Of a stretch of DNA of 64,000 nt, positions 19,658-29,937 are shown piece by piece. This DNA is from Stygiolobus azoricus (lineage in GTDB: Archaea > Thermoproteota > Thermoprotei_A > Sulfolobales > Sulfolobaceae), in contig NZ_CP045483.1 of assembly GCF_009729035.1 (NCBI RefSeq), positions 1,076,001-1,140,000 on the forward strand, given 5' to 3'. Each line of letters opens with the position of its first letter. The stretch's first letter is position 1. The notes beneath the pieces are model-generated. The model did not search any database. It worked only from the letters and a program-made list of their open reading frames with translations, and was not told the DNA's origin. The translations under genes were made by a program, and so were the position numbers.

Positions 19658-20143
19658 ACTTCTTTAGAATTACAAAGTCTTAAAGTTAATTTATCGTATC
19701 GTAATTACCTTTCTCTCTCGGCAAAAGACAGTTTCGTAACATCTTCTCAAACCATATTGATGTTAAATCACTTGCCCTTCTCAACTGGTTATTATGAACC
19801 TTATAATCCGACTTTCATTATCAGTAATTATTAGAGATTAACATTTAAAGGAAGAACCGTTTAAACTGAATTATTTACATTTACTAGGTTTAGCATAAAG
19901 GAAAGTTTTCAAAAAACAATTTATAAAAATAACGATACTATATGCTAATTTTTGGAGTGATCCCACCTATAAGACAGAAATATCCTCCAACTGTATAAAT
20001 AAATTCACTCTTACGTAGTTAGAAGAAGTTGTCATCAACAAATGATCTAAAACACCTCAAAATGCAGGCTAATAGGATAACTAGGTTACTGTGTTTACCA
20101 ACACCGAAAGACCCTTTTATCCCAAACCTATATAATTCTCAAC
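19658..20143. other. Intergenic region without a recognisable gene
   Basis: Nearly 490 AT-rich bases with stops in every frame and no repeat or RNA-like structure that I can see. It separates the nucleoside phosphorylase gene from a small membrane-peptide ORF. Confidence 0.5.
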
Positions 20144-20248
20144 ATGTTACTAATCCCTGAGTTAATAGCTGGACTTGTGATACTGCTATTTGCATTTTTA
20201 CTTACTTTCCTTTTAGGAAAGAAGTTTTTAAAGAGAAAAGAGAAATAA
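20144..20248 (+). CDS. 34-residue single-span membrane peptide
   Basis: ATG 20144 to TAA 20248 encodes MLLIPELIAGLVILLF... with one clean hydrophobic helix and a strongly basic tail (KKFLKRKEK), the shape of a real one-span micro-protein with the tail inside. It ends 6 bases before the M20 carboxypeptidase gene, so both may share an mRNA. A TATATAA element at 20129-20135 lies too close for a leaderless start here. Function unknown. Confidence 0.45.
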   Translation: MLLIPELIAGLVILLFAFLLTFLLGKKFLKRKEK

Positions 20249-20254
20249 TGTTTT

Positions 20255-21436
20255 ATGAATTTACAAAAATTAAAAAACGACGTGTTAGAGATAGAAGATG
20301 AAATAATAAGAATTAGAAGACAAATTCATGAGTACCCAGAACTTTCTTACAAAGAATATAACACGGCTAAATTAGTAAGTGAAGTTCTCAAAAAACTTGG
20401 AATAGAAGTGAGAACTGGTGTAGGCTTACCTACAGCTGTTGTTGGAATACTGAAGACGTCAAGACCAGGGAAGGTAGTAGCATTAAGGGCTGATATGGAC
20501 GCACTACCAGTTGAGGAAATGACTGATTTACCCTTCAAATCCAAAGTCAAAGGAGTGATGCACGCTTGCGGACACGACGCTCACGTTGCAATGTTGCTAG
20601 GTGCAGCGATGCTATTAGTAAAGAACATTGACATGTTAGCTGGAGAAGTTAGATTCATATTCCAACCTGCTGAGGAGGATGGAGGTTTAGGAGGTGCGAA
20701 ACCTATGATAGAGGCTGGAGTAATGGACGGTGTAGATTACGTTTTCGGTATTCATATATCATCAAGATACCCTGCAGGAGTTTTCGCCACAAGAAAAGGG
20801 GCTATAATGGCGACTCCTGATGCTTTTAAAATAACCGTTCACGGTAAAGGTGGACACGGTTCAGCTCCTCATGAGACAATAGACCCTATTTACATATCAT
20901 TGTTAATTGCTAACGCGATTTATGGAATAACTGCGAGGCAAATAGACCCAGTTCAACCTTTTGTGATCTCTATAACGTCGATACATTCAGGCACTAAGGA
21001 TAACATAATTCCAGACGATGCTGTAATGGAGGGAACAATAAGAAGCCTGGATGAAAACGTTAGAAAGAAGGCCTTAAACTACGTGAAAAGGATAGTTGAA
21101 TCCATTTGCAGTATTTATAATGCAGAATGTAAGGTAGAATTCATGCAAGATGTGTATCCTATTACAGTTAATGACCCTGAGGTTACTGAAGAGGTAATGA
21201 AAATCCTTAGTGGAATATCTAAAGTTGAGGAAACGGAACCAATTCTAGGTGCAGAGGACTTTTCGAGATTTTTGCAAAAAGCTAAAGGTACTTACTTCTT
21301 CCTAGGGACTAGAAATGAAGAGAAAGGATGCGTGTATCCTAACCACAGTTCTAAGTTCTGTGTGGACGAGAGTGTGTTAAAGTTAGGTGCATTAGCTCAT
21401 GCGGCTTTAGCTATACACTTCACGAATAAAAAATGA
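20255..21436 (+). CDS. cpsA: M20-family carboxypeptidase/amidohydrolase (CpsA-like)
   Basis: A 393-residue zinc metallopeptidase. Visible features are RRQIHEYPELSYKEY, ALRADMDALPVEE, MHACGHDAHVAMLLGAA with metal-binding Cys/His, FQPAEEDGGLGGAKPMI (catalytic Glu pair), FGIHISS, GKGGHGSAPHETIDP of the lid domain, and GAEDFSRFL near the end. Family members remove C-terminal residues or acyl groups from amino acids. The length equals that of the known Sulfolobus carboxypeptidase CpsA, which prompts the symbol, but an N-acyl-amino-acid hydrolase role is also possible. It follows the 34-residue membrane peptide gene. Confidence 0.88.
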   Translation: MNLQKLKNDVLEIEDEIIRIRRQIHEYPELSYKEYNTAKLVSEVLKKLGIEVRTGVGLPTAVVGILKTSRPGKVVALRADMDALPVEEMTDLPFKSKVKGVMHACGHDAHVAMLLGAAMLLVKNIDMLAGEVRFIFQPAEEDGGLGGAKPMIEAGVMDGVDYVFGIHISSRYPAGVFATRKGAIMATPDAFKITVHGKGGHGSAPHETIDPIYISLLIANAIYGITARQIDPVQPFVISITSIHSGTKDNIIPDDAVMEGTIRSLDENVRKKALNYVKRIVESICSIYNAECKVEFMQDVYPITVNDPEVTEEVMKILSGISKVEETEPILGAEDFSRFLQKAKGTYFFLGTRNEEKGCVYPNHSSKFCVDESVLKLGALAHAALAIHFTNKK

Positions 21437-21878
21437 AGGGAAATTTTTAACCTCGTTTTTGATGCTTCATACTTTCACCTAGAGGTCATAATAAGCCAAC
21501 AGCTAAAAATGCATAGTGACGGAGAAGGTAAAGCACTAAAATACTCTAGATTATGTAGAATTATACTTAACTAACTTGTTATAGGCCTTATATAGCGTAT
21601 GAAATCATAACTAGACTAGGGTTTGGGAACAAGTTTTCATGTAGACGGTTGTCAGTAGTAGGAGTGCTAGTAAATAATGATATATGCCACCCAAAGAAAA
21701 CACTTCTATTTGACTCATACACGGTTGATTCTGGACTAGGAGTGGTATTGGGCTCTATCATCTTTAAATTTTTATGATAGAAGTAAACTCACAATGGATA
21801 ATGCATTATTTTATACGTGTTATTAATTATTACATCCCATTTGGAAAGTTTATTTAGCCTAAACAGTATTATCAATCT
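21437..21878. other. Intergenic region holding an MFS promoter
   Basis: The 442 bases show no coding-like frame. At the 3' end GTTTATTTA (21849-21857) is centred about 26 bases before ATG 21879 and is the likely TATA box of the next gene. Confidence 0.5.
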
Positions 21879-23117
21879 ATGAAAAACACGATAATAATTG
21901 CATCAATGGTCGGAACAATAATAGAATGGTATGACATATTTATATTCGGTACTGGGGCATATTATATCTCAAAAGAACTCTTCCCACCCACAAATCCAAC
22001 AGTAGCATTGCTCAGTACATTTCTAGTTTTCGCGCTAGGTTTCATAACAAGACCTGTAGGGGCACTGTTCTTCGGTCACTACGGTGATAGGATAGGGAGG
22101 AAACAGATGTTAATAATAACGTTGATGTCATCGGGAATAGCAAGCGGTTTAGTTGGGTTGTTACCAACTTATGCACAAGCAGGTGTAATTACAATTTATT
22201 TGTTAGTGGTTTTCAGGCTAATACTAGGTTTTGGGTTAGGAGGAGAGTGGGGAGGAGCTGTACTATTAATGGCTGAGAACACTGATAGTAGGAGAGGCTT
22301 CTGGGTTTCCTTTGTACAAACAACTGTGGGAATAGGTCTAATCTTAGGAAGTTTACTGTTCCTAATCCTCTCCTTAACAACTTCCCAAACATTCATGCTA
22401 AGTATTGGTTGGAGGATACCATTTTTACTCTCATTCCTATTGGCTGTTATAGGTCTTATAATAAGGCTTAAAGTTGAGGAAACTAAGGCCTTTGAAAAGG
22501 CTAAGGAGAATAAAGAGATTCTACAGTTTCCAGCAAAGGAGTTATTTAAGAAGAACTGGAGGGAGGTATTAATAGGTACTATATTAGCCGGTTCTTTAGG
22601 AACTATATTTTACGTTGGTGCAATACTAGTTCCAACTATCATGGAGTCATTAAAAATGATACCATTACAATTGGGCTTCTTTGCAACACTATTAATGGGT
22701 TTAATGGACTCGATATTCGTGTTTGTTGGCGGTATATTATCAGACATTATGGGGAGGAAAGCACTGCTTATAGTTTCTAATGTATTAGGGCTAATCCTCT
22801 TATACCCGTCATTTTATATTCATAACGAGGCTGCTATAGTAGCAATGATAGCACTTTATGGCGTAGCCCACGGATTGGGTTATTCACCTTTAGCCGCTTT
22901 AATTTCAGAAATATTCCCGACCAACGTTAGGTACAGTGGTTCTTCATCAGCTTATCAATTTGGCAACTCATTTATAGGTGGTCCAGCAAGTTATGTTTCT
23001 GATTTTTTAGGGAGTGTAAGTTATGCCTTATATCCTCTTTACGCCTTAATAGTGATCCTGATATCAATAGTGTCTCTAACAAAAGTTAAGGAGACTAAGG
23101 GAGTTAGAATCACATAA
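21879..23117 (+). CDS. MFS transporter, metabolite:H+ symporter type
   Basis: A 412-residue carrier with 12 predicted helices. The N-terminus IIEWYDIFIFGTGAYYISKELFP, the loop GHYGDRIGRKQMLIITL and GLGGEWGGAVLLMAEN are diagnostic for the MHS family (relatives ShiA, KgtP, ProP), which import organic acids or betaines with protons. The second half-loop FVGGILSDIMGRKALL is the duplicated A-motif. The aminotransferase gene 108 bases downstream makes an amino acid or keto acid a plausible substrate, by inference only. Confidence 0.88.
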   Translation: MKNTIIIASMVGTIIEWYDIFIFGTGAYYISKELFPPTNPTVALLSTFLVFALGFITRPVGALFFGHYGDRIGRKQMLIITLMSSGIASGLVGLLPTYAQAGVITIYLLVVFRLILGFGLGGEWGGAVLLMAENTDSRRGFWVSFVQTTVGIGLILGSLLFLILSLTTSQTFMLSIGWRIPFLLSFLLAVIGLIIRLKVEETKAFEKAKENKEILQFPAKELFKKNWREVLIGTILAGSLGTIFYVGAILVPTIMESLKMIPLQLGFFATLLMGLMDSIFVFVGGILSDIMGRKALLIVSNVLGLILLYPSFYIHNEAAIVAMIALYGVAHGLGYSPLAALISEIFPTNVRYSGSSSAYQFGNSFIGGPASYVSDFLGSVSYALYPLYALIVILISIVSLTKVKETKGVRIT

Positions 23118-23225
23118 AAAAGGAAGACTTTTTACACAATATATTCCAAACATATTAATTGTTATATCGATCTGACTAGAGCAAACGTGAACAAGGTTTT
23201 TAAGTTAGGTCTTCAATTCCTTTTT

Positions 23226-24554
23226 ATGGAAAATTTGGATGGTAGTATCTTAGAAGCCCCTAAAATAGTAGTCCCTCCACCCGGTCCAAAATCTAAGGAG
23301 ATACTTAAAATGCAAGAGGAGATGGAGACCTCAGCCTTAAATTACCCCAAATACTTTGAAATCGCAATAAAGGAAGCTAAGGGTTCGACTATAATTGATG
23401 TAGATGATAACGTTTATATCGACTGGTTTGCGGGTGTTGCCGTAGTGAATTTAGGACATAGAAATCCAGAAATAGTTAAGGCACTAAAAGACCAGATTGA
23501 AAAGTACTGGCACTTCGTGGAGGTCCCATCAGAGGTCAGAGTCAACTTCTTAAAGGCTTTAAGAGAGACACTTAACTTCGATTCCAAAATACTCTTTACA
23601 ACTACCGGGGCAGATGCTGTAGAAGCTGCTATTAAAATAGCTAGGTGGAATACTGGGAAGAGGCTTATTTTAGCCTTCGATAACGCTTATCACGGAATAA
23701 CTGCTGGTACTCTGGGCTTTACCACATATCCCCCAGCTAAGAAGTTCCAACCTTATTATGATAATAACGTGATAACAATCCCTTACCCCTACGAGTATAG
23801 ATGCCCCTTTAAGGACTGCCTAAATGAAATACTGAGTTTAGTCGAGCATGAAGTTAGGACTCACGATGTTGCCGGAATTTTGGTTGAACCAGTTCAAGGA
23901 GAAGGAGGGTATATTGTACCACCAAAGGGTTTCTTGAAGGGCTTGAGGGAGATAGCTGATAAATACGGTTCTCTACTTATAGTCGATGAAATACAGAGCG
24001 GTGTTGGTAGGACTGGTAAGATGTGGGCTTATGAATGGGAGGGCATTGTCCCTGATTTAGTTACCATAGCTAAGGGTATAGGAGAGGGGATCCCTTTATC
24101 TCTTGTCGCTTATAAAAGGGATTTGGATAAGCTTCCTCAAGCTTTTCATTTAGGAACTTATAGAGGTAATCCTTTAGGTTTAGCTGTGGGGAAGGCTACG
24201 ATAGAGTACATTAAATCTCACGGAATATTGGAGAGGGTTGTATCTTTGGGCGATTACGCTAAGAAAAAATTCAATGAGATTATGGAGGATAATTATAAAG
24301 GTTCTTTTGATGTTAGGGGTTTAGGGTTCATGATAGGGGTCGAGTTTTCTGACGCGAAGAAGAATCCTGCGTCGGATTTTGTTAAAGGTATGATTAAGGG
24401 ATTACTGAGGAACGGTGTGATAATGTATAAGGCGGGTTTATATAATAACGTACTGAGGTTTATGGCACCCCTCACAATACCTAAAGAGCTCTTATATAGA
24501 GGTTTAGAGGTGTTTGAAGAGGTATTGAAAAGAAGTGTTTTTAGTTTCCAATAA
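23226..24554 (+). CDS. Class III aminotransferase (GabT/acetylornithine type)
   Basis: A 442-residue PLP enzyme that moves an amino group from a terminal amine to a 2-oxoacid. Motifs are FAGVAVVNLGHRNPEI, TTTGADAVEAAIKIAR (PLP phosphate), YHGITAGTLG, EPVQGEGGY, IVDEIQSGVGRTGKMWA (Asp for the pyridine N) and IAKGIGEGIPL with the Schiff-base Lys. GTG 23187 would add 13 residues, but a TTTTTAAG box (23199-23206) lies inside that extension, about 24-26 bases before ATG 23226, so the leaderless start at 23226 is chosen. Substrate may be 4-aminobutyrate or another omega-amino acid. Confidence 0.88.
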   Translation: MENLDGSILEAPKIVVPPPGPKSKEILKMQEEMETSALNYPKYFEIAIKEAKGSTIIDVDDNVYIDWFAGVAVVNLGHRNPEIVKALKDQIEKYWHFVEVPSEVRVNFLKALRETLNFDSKILFTTTGADAVEAAIKIARWNTGKRLILAFDNAYHGITAGTLGFTTYPPAKKFQPYYDNNVITIPYPYEYRCPFKDCLNEILSLVEHEVRTHDVAGILVEPVQGEGGYIVPPKGFLKGLREIADKYGSLLIVDEIQSGVGRTGKMWAYEWEGIVPDLVTIAKGIGEGIPLSLVAYKRDLDKLPQAFHLGTYRGNPLGLAVGKATIEYIKSHGILERVVSLGDYAKKKFNEIMEDNYKGSFDVRGLGFMIGVEFSDAKKNPASDFVKGMIKGLLRNGVIMYKAGLYNNVLRFMAPLTIPKELLYRGLEVFEEVLKRSVFSFQ

Positions 24555-24790
24555 GTTTTGGAATTAAACTGAAGCCCTAAGGTATCTTAATATTGTGCAA
24601 GCTTCTCACATTTAACGTTAAAATAACTTTAATTCTCTTCCAAGGAAGTTACTTAACTGAACCTATAAGTATTTAAGCGGCATTTAATTTTTATATTTTA
24701 AACATTTCAAGCATTATATAATAATATTAAATTGTCTATATATAGAAATTAGAAATTTACATATAAATATCATTTTTTTGTTTGTCATTT

Positions 24791-26647
24791 ATGGAAAGCT
24801 CTAAGGCACAGGCTGCAGATTTAGGAATAAAATCGGATAAAATGTTGAGAAAAACATTATCTAGATTAGAACTTCTTTTTCTTTCATTACAAGGTATAAT
24901 AGGTTCTGGATGGTTATTTGCACCTTTATACACTGCAGCATATGCAGGTGGGGCAGGAATAATATCATGGATAATAGGAGGAATCCTGTTAATATTTATA
25001 GCTTTGACTTATTCAGAAATATCTTCATCAATACCAAAGTCTGGTGGAGTAGTAAGATATCCTCATTATACACATGGTGGTATAGTTGGTTATATTATTG
25101 CATGGTCGTATTTTGCTGCAGGAGCTACTGTACCAGCAATAGAGTCTACTGCTATTGTAACCTATTTAAGTAGCCTTTTTCCATCATTGACTATTAATGG
25201 TCATTTAACTACTACTGGACTTGGTCTAGCCTATGGGCTTTTATTTTTCTTCTTTATTATAAATTATCTAGGAGTTGGGTTAGTTGGAAAAGTTGCACAT
25301 GGTGTAGGATGGTGGAAGTTAATAATACCAAGTTTAACAGTAATTATGCTATTAGCATTTGATTTTCATCCTTCAAATTTTTACGCTAATGGCTTCTTTC
25401 CTCCTTCTCAATACTTAGCATCTGGATTCTCAGGCTGGTCTTCTGTTCTTTATGCCATTCCAGCTGCTGGAATAATTTTTGCTTATACAGGTTTTAGGCA
25501 AGCTATAGAATATGGAGGAGAAGCTAAGAATCCGTCTAAAGATATTCCTTTTGCAGTAGTAGGCGCGTTACTTATATCTATAGTTCTTTATACATTACTT
25601 CAAGTTGCGTTTATAGGAGCCATAAATTGGTCATCTATTGATGTGAAAGTCGGAAATTGGACAGGGTTGCAGTATTCTTCCTTATCGTCAGGTCCATTTT
25701 ACGAGATATCTAAAAGTTCAAGCGTTACTGGCCCAATTCTTTTACTTTTTGATGCCTTTGCAATACTATTATTGATAGATGCAGCAGTAAGTCCAGCAGG
25801 CACTACAGTAACTGGCATGGGTACTGGAACTAGGGTACTTTATGGTTTAGCTTCAAATGGATATTTGCCAGAAATCTTTCTTAAAATAGGAAAAACTAGG
25901 GTCCCTGTAATTTCTTTAATAACAGTTACAGTATTAGGTGGGATATTTCTTCTTCCCTTCCCTGCATGGATAGCATTAGTTGGAATAGTATCTTCAGCAG
26001 CAGTGTTCACATATATCATGGGTGGAATAGGCTTAGAGGTTTTAAGAAAGAAAGCTCCAGAACTACATAGACCTTATAGATTGCCTTTAGCTAGAATTCT
26101 TTCTCCTATTTCTACTCTTGTAGCTCTACTTATAGTATACTGGGCCGGTTTCGTTACTTTGTTTGAAGTCGTCACCATAATATTTGCAGGATTTCCAATA
26201 TTTTTCGGATATTATGCTAGAAGAAACTGGAATATATCAGTTAGATTAGCTACTTTGCTTGGTGTAGCTAACGCATTTATAATTGGCATTCTAGATCTTT
26301 ATTTCTTCATGGTAACTAACGGATTAAGCGTGGGTAATACATTTGCTTTTATAATTTATTTAATAATAATGAGTATTTTGGTATTTTCAGATATGGTTAT
26401 AATATATCTAAAGAGTGTTACTTCACGACAAGAAATAAAATCAGGAGCGTGGATGCCAGCGCTAATACTTAGTGTTCTTGCTCTATCTTATTTCGGTAGT
26501 TTTGGGCTTGACGTATTAATACCGTTTCCTGAGGATCTAATAGTACTAGTAATTATAGGTCTGTTTTTCCATTATATTGCAGTAAAAAGCGGAATTAAAA
26601 CAAAAGCTATTGAGGAAATAATAGACAATATGAAAGGTTTAATATAA
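24791..26647 (+). CDS. APC-superfamily amino-acid permease, AT-rich gene
   Basis: A 618-residue carrier with about 14 hydrophobic segments. SLQGIIGSGWLFAP is the helix-1 Gly-rich substrate motif, ALTYSEISSSIPKSGGVVRY the second conserved stretch, and FAYTGFRQAIEYGGEAKNPSKDIP the cytosolic loop with GEAKNP, all typical of the APC family. The C-terminus is longer than usual by about 100 residues and hydrophobic. ATATAAATA about 25 bases upstream selects ATG 24791 over TTG 24782. The codons are visibly more A/T-ended than in the flanking genes, which could mean recent transfer. It does not carry the terminal sequence tags shared by the other two APC carriers here. Confidence 0.85.
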   Translation: MESSKAQAADLGIKSDKMLRKTLSRLELLFLSLQGIIGSGWLFAPLYTAAYAGGAGIISWIIGGILLIFIALTYSEISSSIPKSGGVVRYPHYTHGGIVGYIIAWSYFAAGATVPAIESTAIVTYLSSLFPSLTINGHLTTTGLGLAYGLLFFFFIINYLGVGLVGKVAHGVGWWKLIIPSLTVIMLLAFDFHPSNFYANGFFPPSQYLASGFSGWSSVLYAIPAAGIIFAYTGFRQAIEYGGEAKNPSKDIPFAVVGALLISIVLYTLLQVAFIGAINWSSIDVKVGNWTGLQYSSLSSGPFYEISKSSSVTGPILLLFDAFAILLLIDAAVSPAGTTVTGMGTGTRVLYGLASNGYLPEIFLKIGKTRVPVISLITVTVLGGIFLLPFPAWIALVGIVSSAAVFTYIMGGIGLEVLRKKAPELHRPYRLPLARILSPISTLVALLIVYWAGFVTLFEVVTIIFAGFPIFFGYYARRNWNISVRLATLLGVANAFIIGILDLYFFMVTNGLSVGNTFAFIIYLIIMSILVFSDMVIIYLKSVTSRQEIKSGAWMPALILSVLALSYFGSFGLDVLIPFPEDLIVLVIIGLFFHYIAVKSGIKTKAIEEIIDNMKGLI

Positions 26648-26751
26648 TTTTATATTGAAATATTTTTAAGTTAAAATTTTTTAGTATTTTTTATAGAATA
26701 AAATATTGATTTCTGGTCTAAATTCTCGGAACGACTTCTATTCTCGAGGCA

Positions 26752-28290
26752 TTATTCAGGTGGAATTTCCTTAAATATTAAATTAAGATCTATTCCTTGT
26801 TTTTTCCTTATAAACTTTGAGATGTAAAATATTGCCAGTAGAAATACTATAGTACCAACTAATAACGCATAACCTAACACCGTGTTTGCACCCAATGCAG
26901 GAACTGTAAGGTATTGATATAAAGTGAAGAGTAAATAAGGAATAGATATTCCTGCGAACAATCTCGGAATCGCCTCTTTACTTTTCTTTATTACAGCAAT
27001 AGATACTACTGTCATAGGGAAGAGTAGTAAAAGCGCTACAGCTATACTAGAAAGAACAAACGCAAAGGCAGATGTCACAGGTAGGCCGAAGATTATTAAA
27101 CCTATTAAACCTGTTATGGTACTAAGGAGTACAGCGTATTTTGGAACATGAGTTCTCTCACTAACTTCTGATACGAAATTAGGCAGAATCCTATCTATAG
27201 AATATGATAGTAATAACCTTGATCCTACAAAGGACGCAGCTATCAGATACATTAGTAACTGTATCAAGCTTATTAACGCTAGGAACGCCGCTATAAATTC
27301 ATTACCACTGGCTATACCCTCTAGCAGGTCTAGGTACGGTGTAGGTGCAGAGAATTGTCCCGAAACCGACAAGCTCATTATTTTCGAAATTAAATTATAA
27401 CTCCATTGATTGTACTCTAGGATGACAGATAAAGTCATTAATACTGAACTTATAACTAGAGTACCTAGTATGCTTGTCCAGAGCGATTTTTTAACGTTCT
27501 TAACCTCACCTGCTATGTAAACGGTATTTATTATGTATGAAAAAGCAACTACATATACCGGGTTTAATGATATGGAGTTATATAAAGATGTAAACGAGGG
27601 GACTGTAACATTAGAAGCTAATATTTGACTGACAGATGAATTATAATAGGAAAGGAATTCGTTTAGTCTAGTCGTTGCTATGTTACTCGGTACTATTGCT
27701 TCGATAATTATCATAACTATTGCAGCTATTAAAACTAAAGGTATTATAACTGCTTGAGTTACTCTATAGACCTTATTACCGAATAAAGGTACAAGTCCCA
27801 TCAAAATAATCTCTATCCCTCCTATTAGTATGATATAGTACGGATTACTACCTATAGTAGCACCTAGCTGTATTAAGGATTGGTTATGACTGTAAAATCC
27901 TAACATATCTAATAAAGGAATTAGACCGAAAGTCTGCAACGTTATCCCGGATATGCCCATAAACATGAATACTGTTGCGGCAAAATATCCAGCGTTGCCT
28001 ACAAATCCTAATGCGGGATGTAAATACCTACTTACATATACATAGTCGGCAGCTGTTCTAGGCACTTTCGATCCTATATAAGAAAATGTATAGCCTACAA
28101 AAAAGAACCCTATCGTTGGCAATATGGCACCAATTATTGGATTTCCTCCTACTAGAGGAGATGTTGAGGCTACGTAGTACATCGAGAAGAGAAAACCTAG
28201 GAGAGAAATATTAAACCACATAGCGTCTAATATTGAAAACTCTCTAACGAGACCAGAACTCTCCCTTAAGAAGGGACCTCTTTTCTCCAT
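26752..28290 (-). CDS. APC-superfamily amino-acid permease A (tagged termini)
   Basis: A 512-residue carrier with about 12 helices: helix-1 region SILDAMWFNISLLGFLF, RTAADYVYVSRYLHPALG, and IAGEVKNVKKSLWTS as the cytosolic loop (family: GEVKNPRK). It begins with FLRESSGLVREFS and ends GIDLNLIFKEIPPE, nearly identical to the ends of the permease at 37709-39295 although the interior differs. It lies tail to tail with the AT-rich permease gene. A TTTTTATAC box about 26 bases before ATG 28290 supports the start. Amino acid or amine import is expected; the substrate is unknown. Confidence 0.85.
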   Translation of the reverse strand: MEKRGPFLRESSGLVREFSILDAMWFNISLLGFLFSMYYVASTSPLVGGNPIIGAILPTIGFFFVGYTFSYIGSKVPRTAADYVYVSRYLHPALGFVGNAGYFAATVFMFMGISGITLQTFGLIPLLDMLGFYSHNQSLIQLGATIGSNPYYIILIGGIEIILMGLVPLFGNKVYRVTQAVIIPLVLIAAIVMIIIEAIVPSNIATTRLNEFLSYYNSSVSQILASNVTVPSFTSLYNSISLNPVYVVAFSYIINTVYIAGEVKNVKKSLWTSILGTLVISSVLMTLSVILEYNQWSYNLISKIMSLSVSGQFSAPTPYLDLLEGIASGNEFIAAFLALISLIQLLMYLIAASFVGSRLLLSYSIDRILPNFVSEVSERTHVPKYAVLLSTITGLIGLIIFGLPVTSAFAFVLSSIAVALLLLFPMTVVSIAVIKKSKEAIPRLFAGISIPYLLFTLYQYLTVPALGANTVLGYALLVGTIVFLLAIFYISKFIRKKQGIDLNLIFKEIPPE

Positions 28291-28796
28291 AAATATAATT
28301 TTTTAACTCGCGTATAAAAAGATTCACTGAAAAAAATTCATATTATACTGTAAACACCTCCTTTAAAAATATCATAAAATTTAGTGTGAAATAAAGGTAT
28401 TAATCTAACTACTTTCTCATAATTTAAAAGATTTTTTGAACAATATTCCAGTAAACCACCTAATAACTAGAAAATTTTCAAGGATAAGATGATTAACATC
28501 TTATCTCGTCATAATGGAAATGCTGTAAATAGTGATAAACGATAAACTTCAGAAAGCTCATAAGCTCTTTATTTTTTGTATAAATTCAAATATAACAGTC
28601 CAGTTACTTTTGGAAAGTTTTACAGCATAAAATTCCGCGTAACAAGTTATAATTCGTATCATTAGACCATATATTTTCTTCCATGGATTTTATAATACCT
28701 GTTAATTTGATTAAAAGCCGTTTATCCATCTAAAAGATTCATGAAGCCATATATTCTTCGACAACCCTTACAAAGGCGAGAAATTACTGAAGATAG
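28291..28796. other. Intergenic region, no intact gene
   Basis: About 500 AT-rich bases with only the minus-strand promoter of the APC permease (28291-28330) recognisable. No repeats or stable hairpins seen. Confidence 0.45.
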
Positions 28797-29018
28797 CCTC
28801 TACATCTGGTATTAGCAGTAATTAACGTCAACGAGAAAGGTGAGGTCATAAGAGAAAAGATAAACTTATCGGACTTACCCTTTGAAGTGGGTTAAGAGTT
28901 AATGTATTACAAAGTTCTAAGGGATGAGTACGGCTTAGGTGAGATGGAAGCTGAAGTAATAGTTATAGCAGATAAGGGTGCTCCTAGGATTTCTATTACC
29001 TCCCGCTTAGGCTCATAA
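28797..29018 (+). pseudogene. Decayed coding segment with an in-frame stop
   Basis: One frame after a TAG at 28794 reads PLHLVLAVINVNEKGE... to LPFEVG, then TAA 28893-28895, and continues in the same frame ELMYYKVLRDEYGLGE ... KGAPRISITSRLGS to TAA 29018. Amino-acid make-up on both sides of the stop is protein-like, so this looks like the tail of a gene that lost its 5' part and gained a nonsense codon. I do not recognise the family. A short protein from ATG 28902 (38 residues) is the only intact product possible. Confidence 0.4.
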
Positions 29019-29078
29019 TGAAAAGTTGAGAGGGTTTTGCTCCTTGTATTTAGTGATACTTGATATATTGCTCAACTA

Positions 29079-29879
29079 CTACTTCCTCTTACATTCCTTA
29101 ACTAATATCTCATAAGCCTCCTTTTTACTCGGTCCTCCTATAATTCCTCCTTCCTTAAAGTCCTTCTCCCCAATGATCAGCCCATCAGCCACCTTGCAGT
29201 AAGACCTGAAATTATCTAGAGATATTCCACTCCCTATAACTACGGGTAAGTTTACGTTTTCCTTAACTTTCCTCGCTTTTTCTAACTCTGGTGGAATATT
29301 GCTCCTCTGCCCTGAAACGATCACGGCGTCTACTCCTCCTCTCTCTGCTAGGTCTTGAGCCGCAAGTTCTATAGGCAAGTTGTAAAGAGGATATGCGTGT
29401 TTTACGTGGATATCTGCAGCTATCATTACGTTTGAATTTAGGAACTTCTTAAGCCTTAATACCTCAGCAGCCTTACCTTCAATTATACCTTGATCTGTTA
29501 CATAAGCTCCTATGAAAACATTACACCTTATAAACTGGGAGCCCGTAACGTGGGCAATTGAGAAGGCTTGAACGCAGCCATTTCTTAATACGTTTACACC
29601 TACAGCTTTTAACTTAGAATTTCTCCTTACCTCCCTTACTATAACTGACATTGAAGCAACAGTAATTGGTGGTATGTCGGAATCTTTGAAAAAAGGATAG
29701 TCTCCAAGATTTTCTACTATAACTCCATCAACTCCAGCCTCTTCTAATTTTCTTGCCTCATTTATTGCGTATTCTACAATATCATCAAGACTTAGCTTGT
29801 TGAAAGGTGAACCTGGAAGAGGAGGTAAGTGAATCATGCCTATTATGAAAGGAGTTTCTGAGAATAGTTTTGTTAGCAT
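29079..29879 (-). CDS. BtpA/SgcQ-family TIM-barrel protein
   Basis: A 266-residue cytosolic protein with the BtpA family start IGMIHLPPLPGSP and further EEAGVDGVIVENLGDYPF, GVNVLRNGC, IRCNVFIGAYVTDQG, ADIHVKHAYP and IGSGISLDN. The fold is a TIM barrel. Cyanobacterial BtpA affects photosystem I, and bacterial SgcQ sits with sugar genes; the biochemical activity is not settled, and a nucleoside- or sugar-phosphate substrate is only a guess. ATG 29879 is chosen over ATG 29888 because a TATAAAAT box (29901-29908 region) is centred 26 bases upstream. It is divergent from cyanase, with two 21-base repeats between them. Confidence 0.85.
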   Translation of the reverse strand: MLTKLFSETPFIIGMIHLPPLPGSPFNKLSLDDIVEYAINEARKLEEAGVDGVIVENLGDYPFFKDSDIPPITVASMSVIVREVRRNSKLKAVGVNVLRNGCVQAFSIAHVTGSQFIRCNVFIGAYVTDQGIIEGKAAEVLRLKKFLNSNVMIAADIHVKHAYPLYNLPIELAAQDLAERGGVDAVIVSGQRSNIPPELEKARKVKENVNLPVVIGSGISLDNFRSYCKVADGLIIGEKDFKEGGIIGGPSKKEAYEILVKECKRK

Positions 29880-29937
29880 AGAGATCATTAGCAGTTTTTA
29901 ATTTTATACTTACCCCGCTTACCCCTGATCCTCACAA

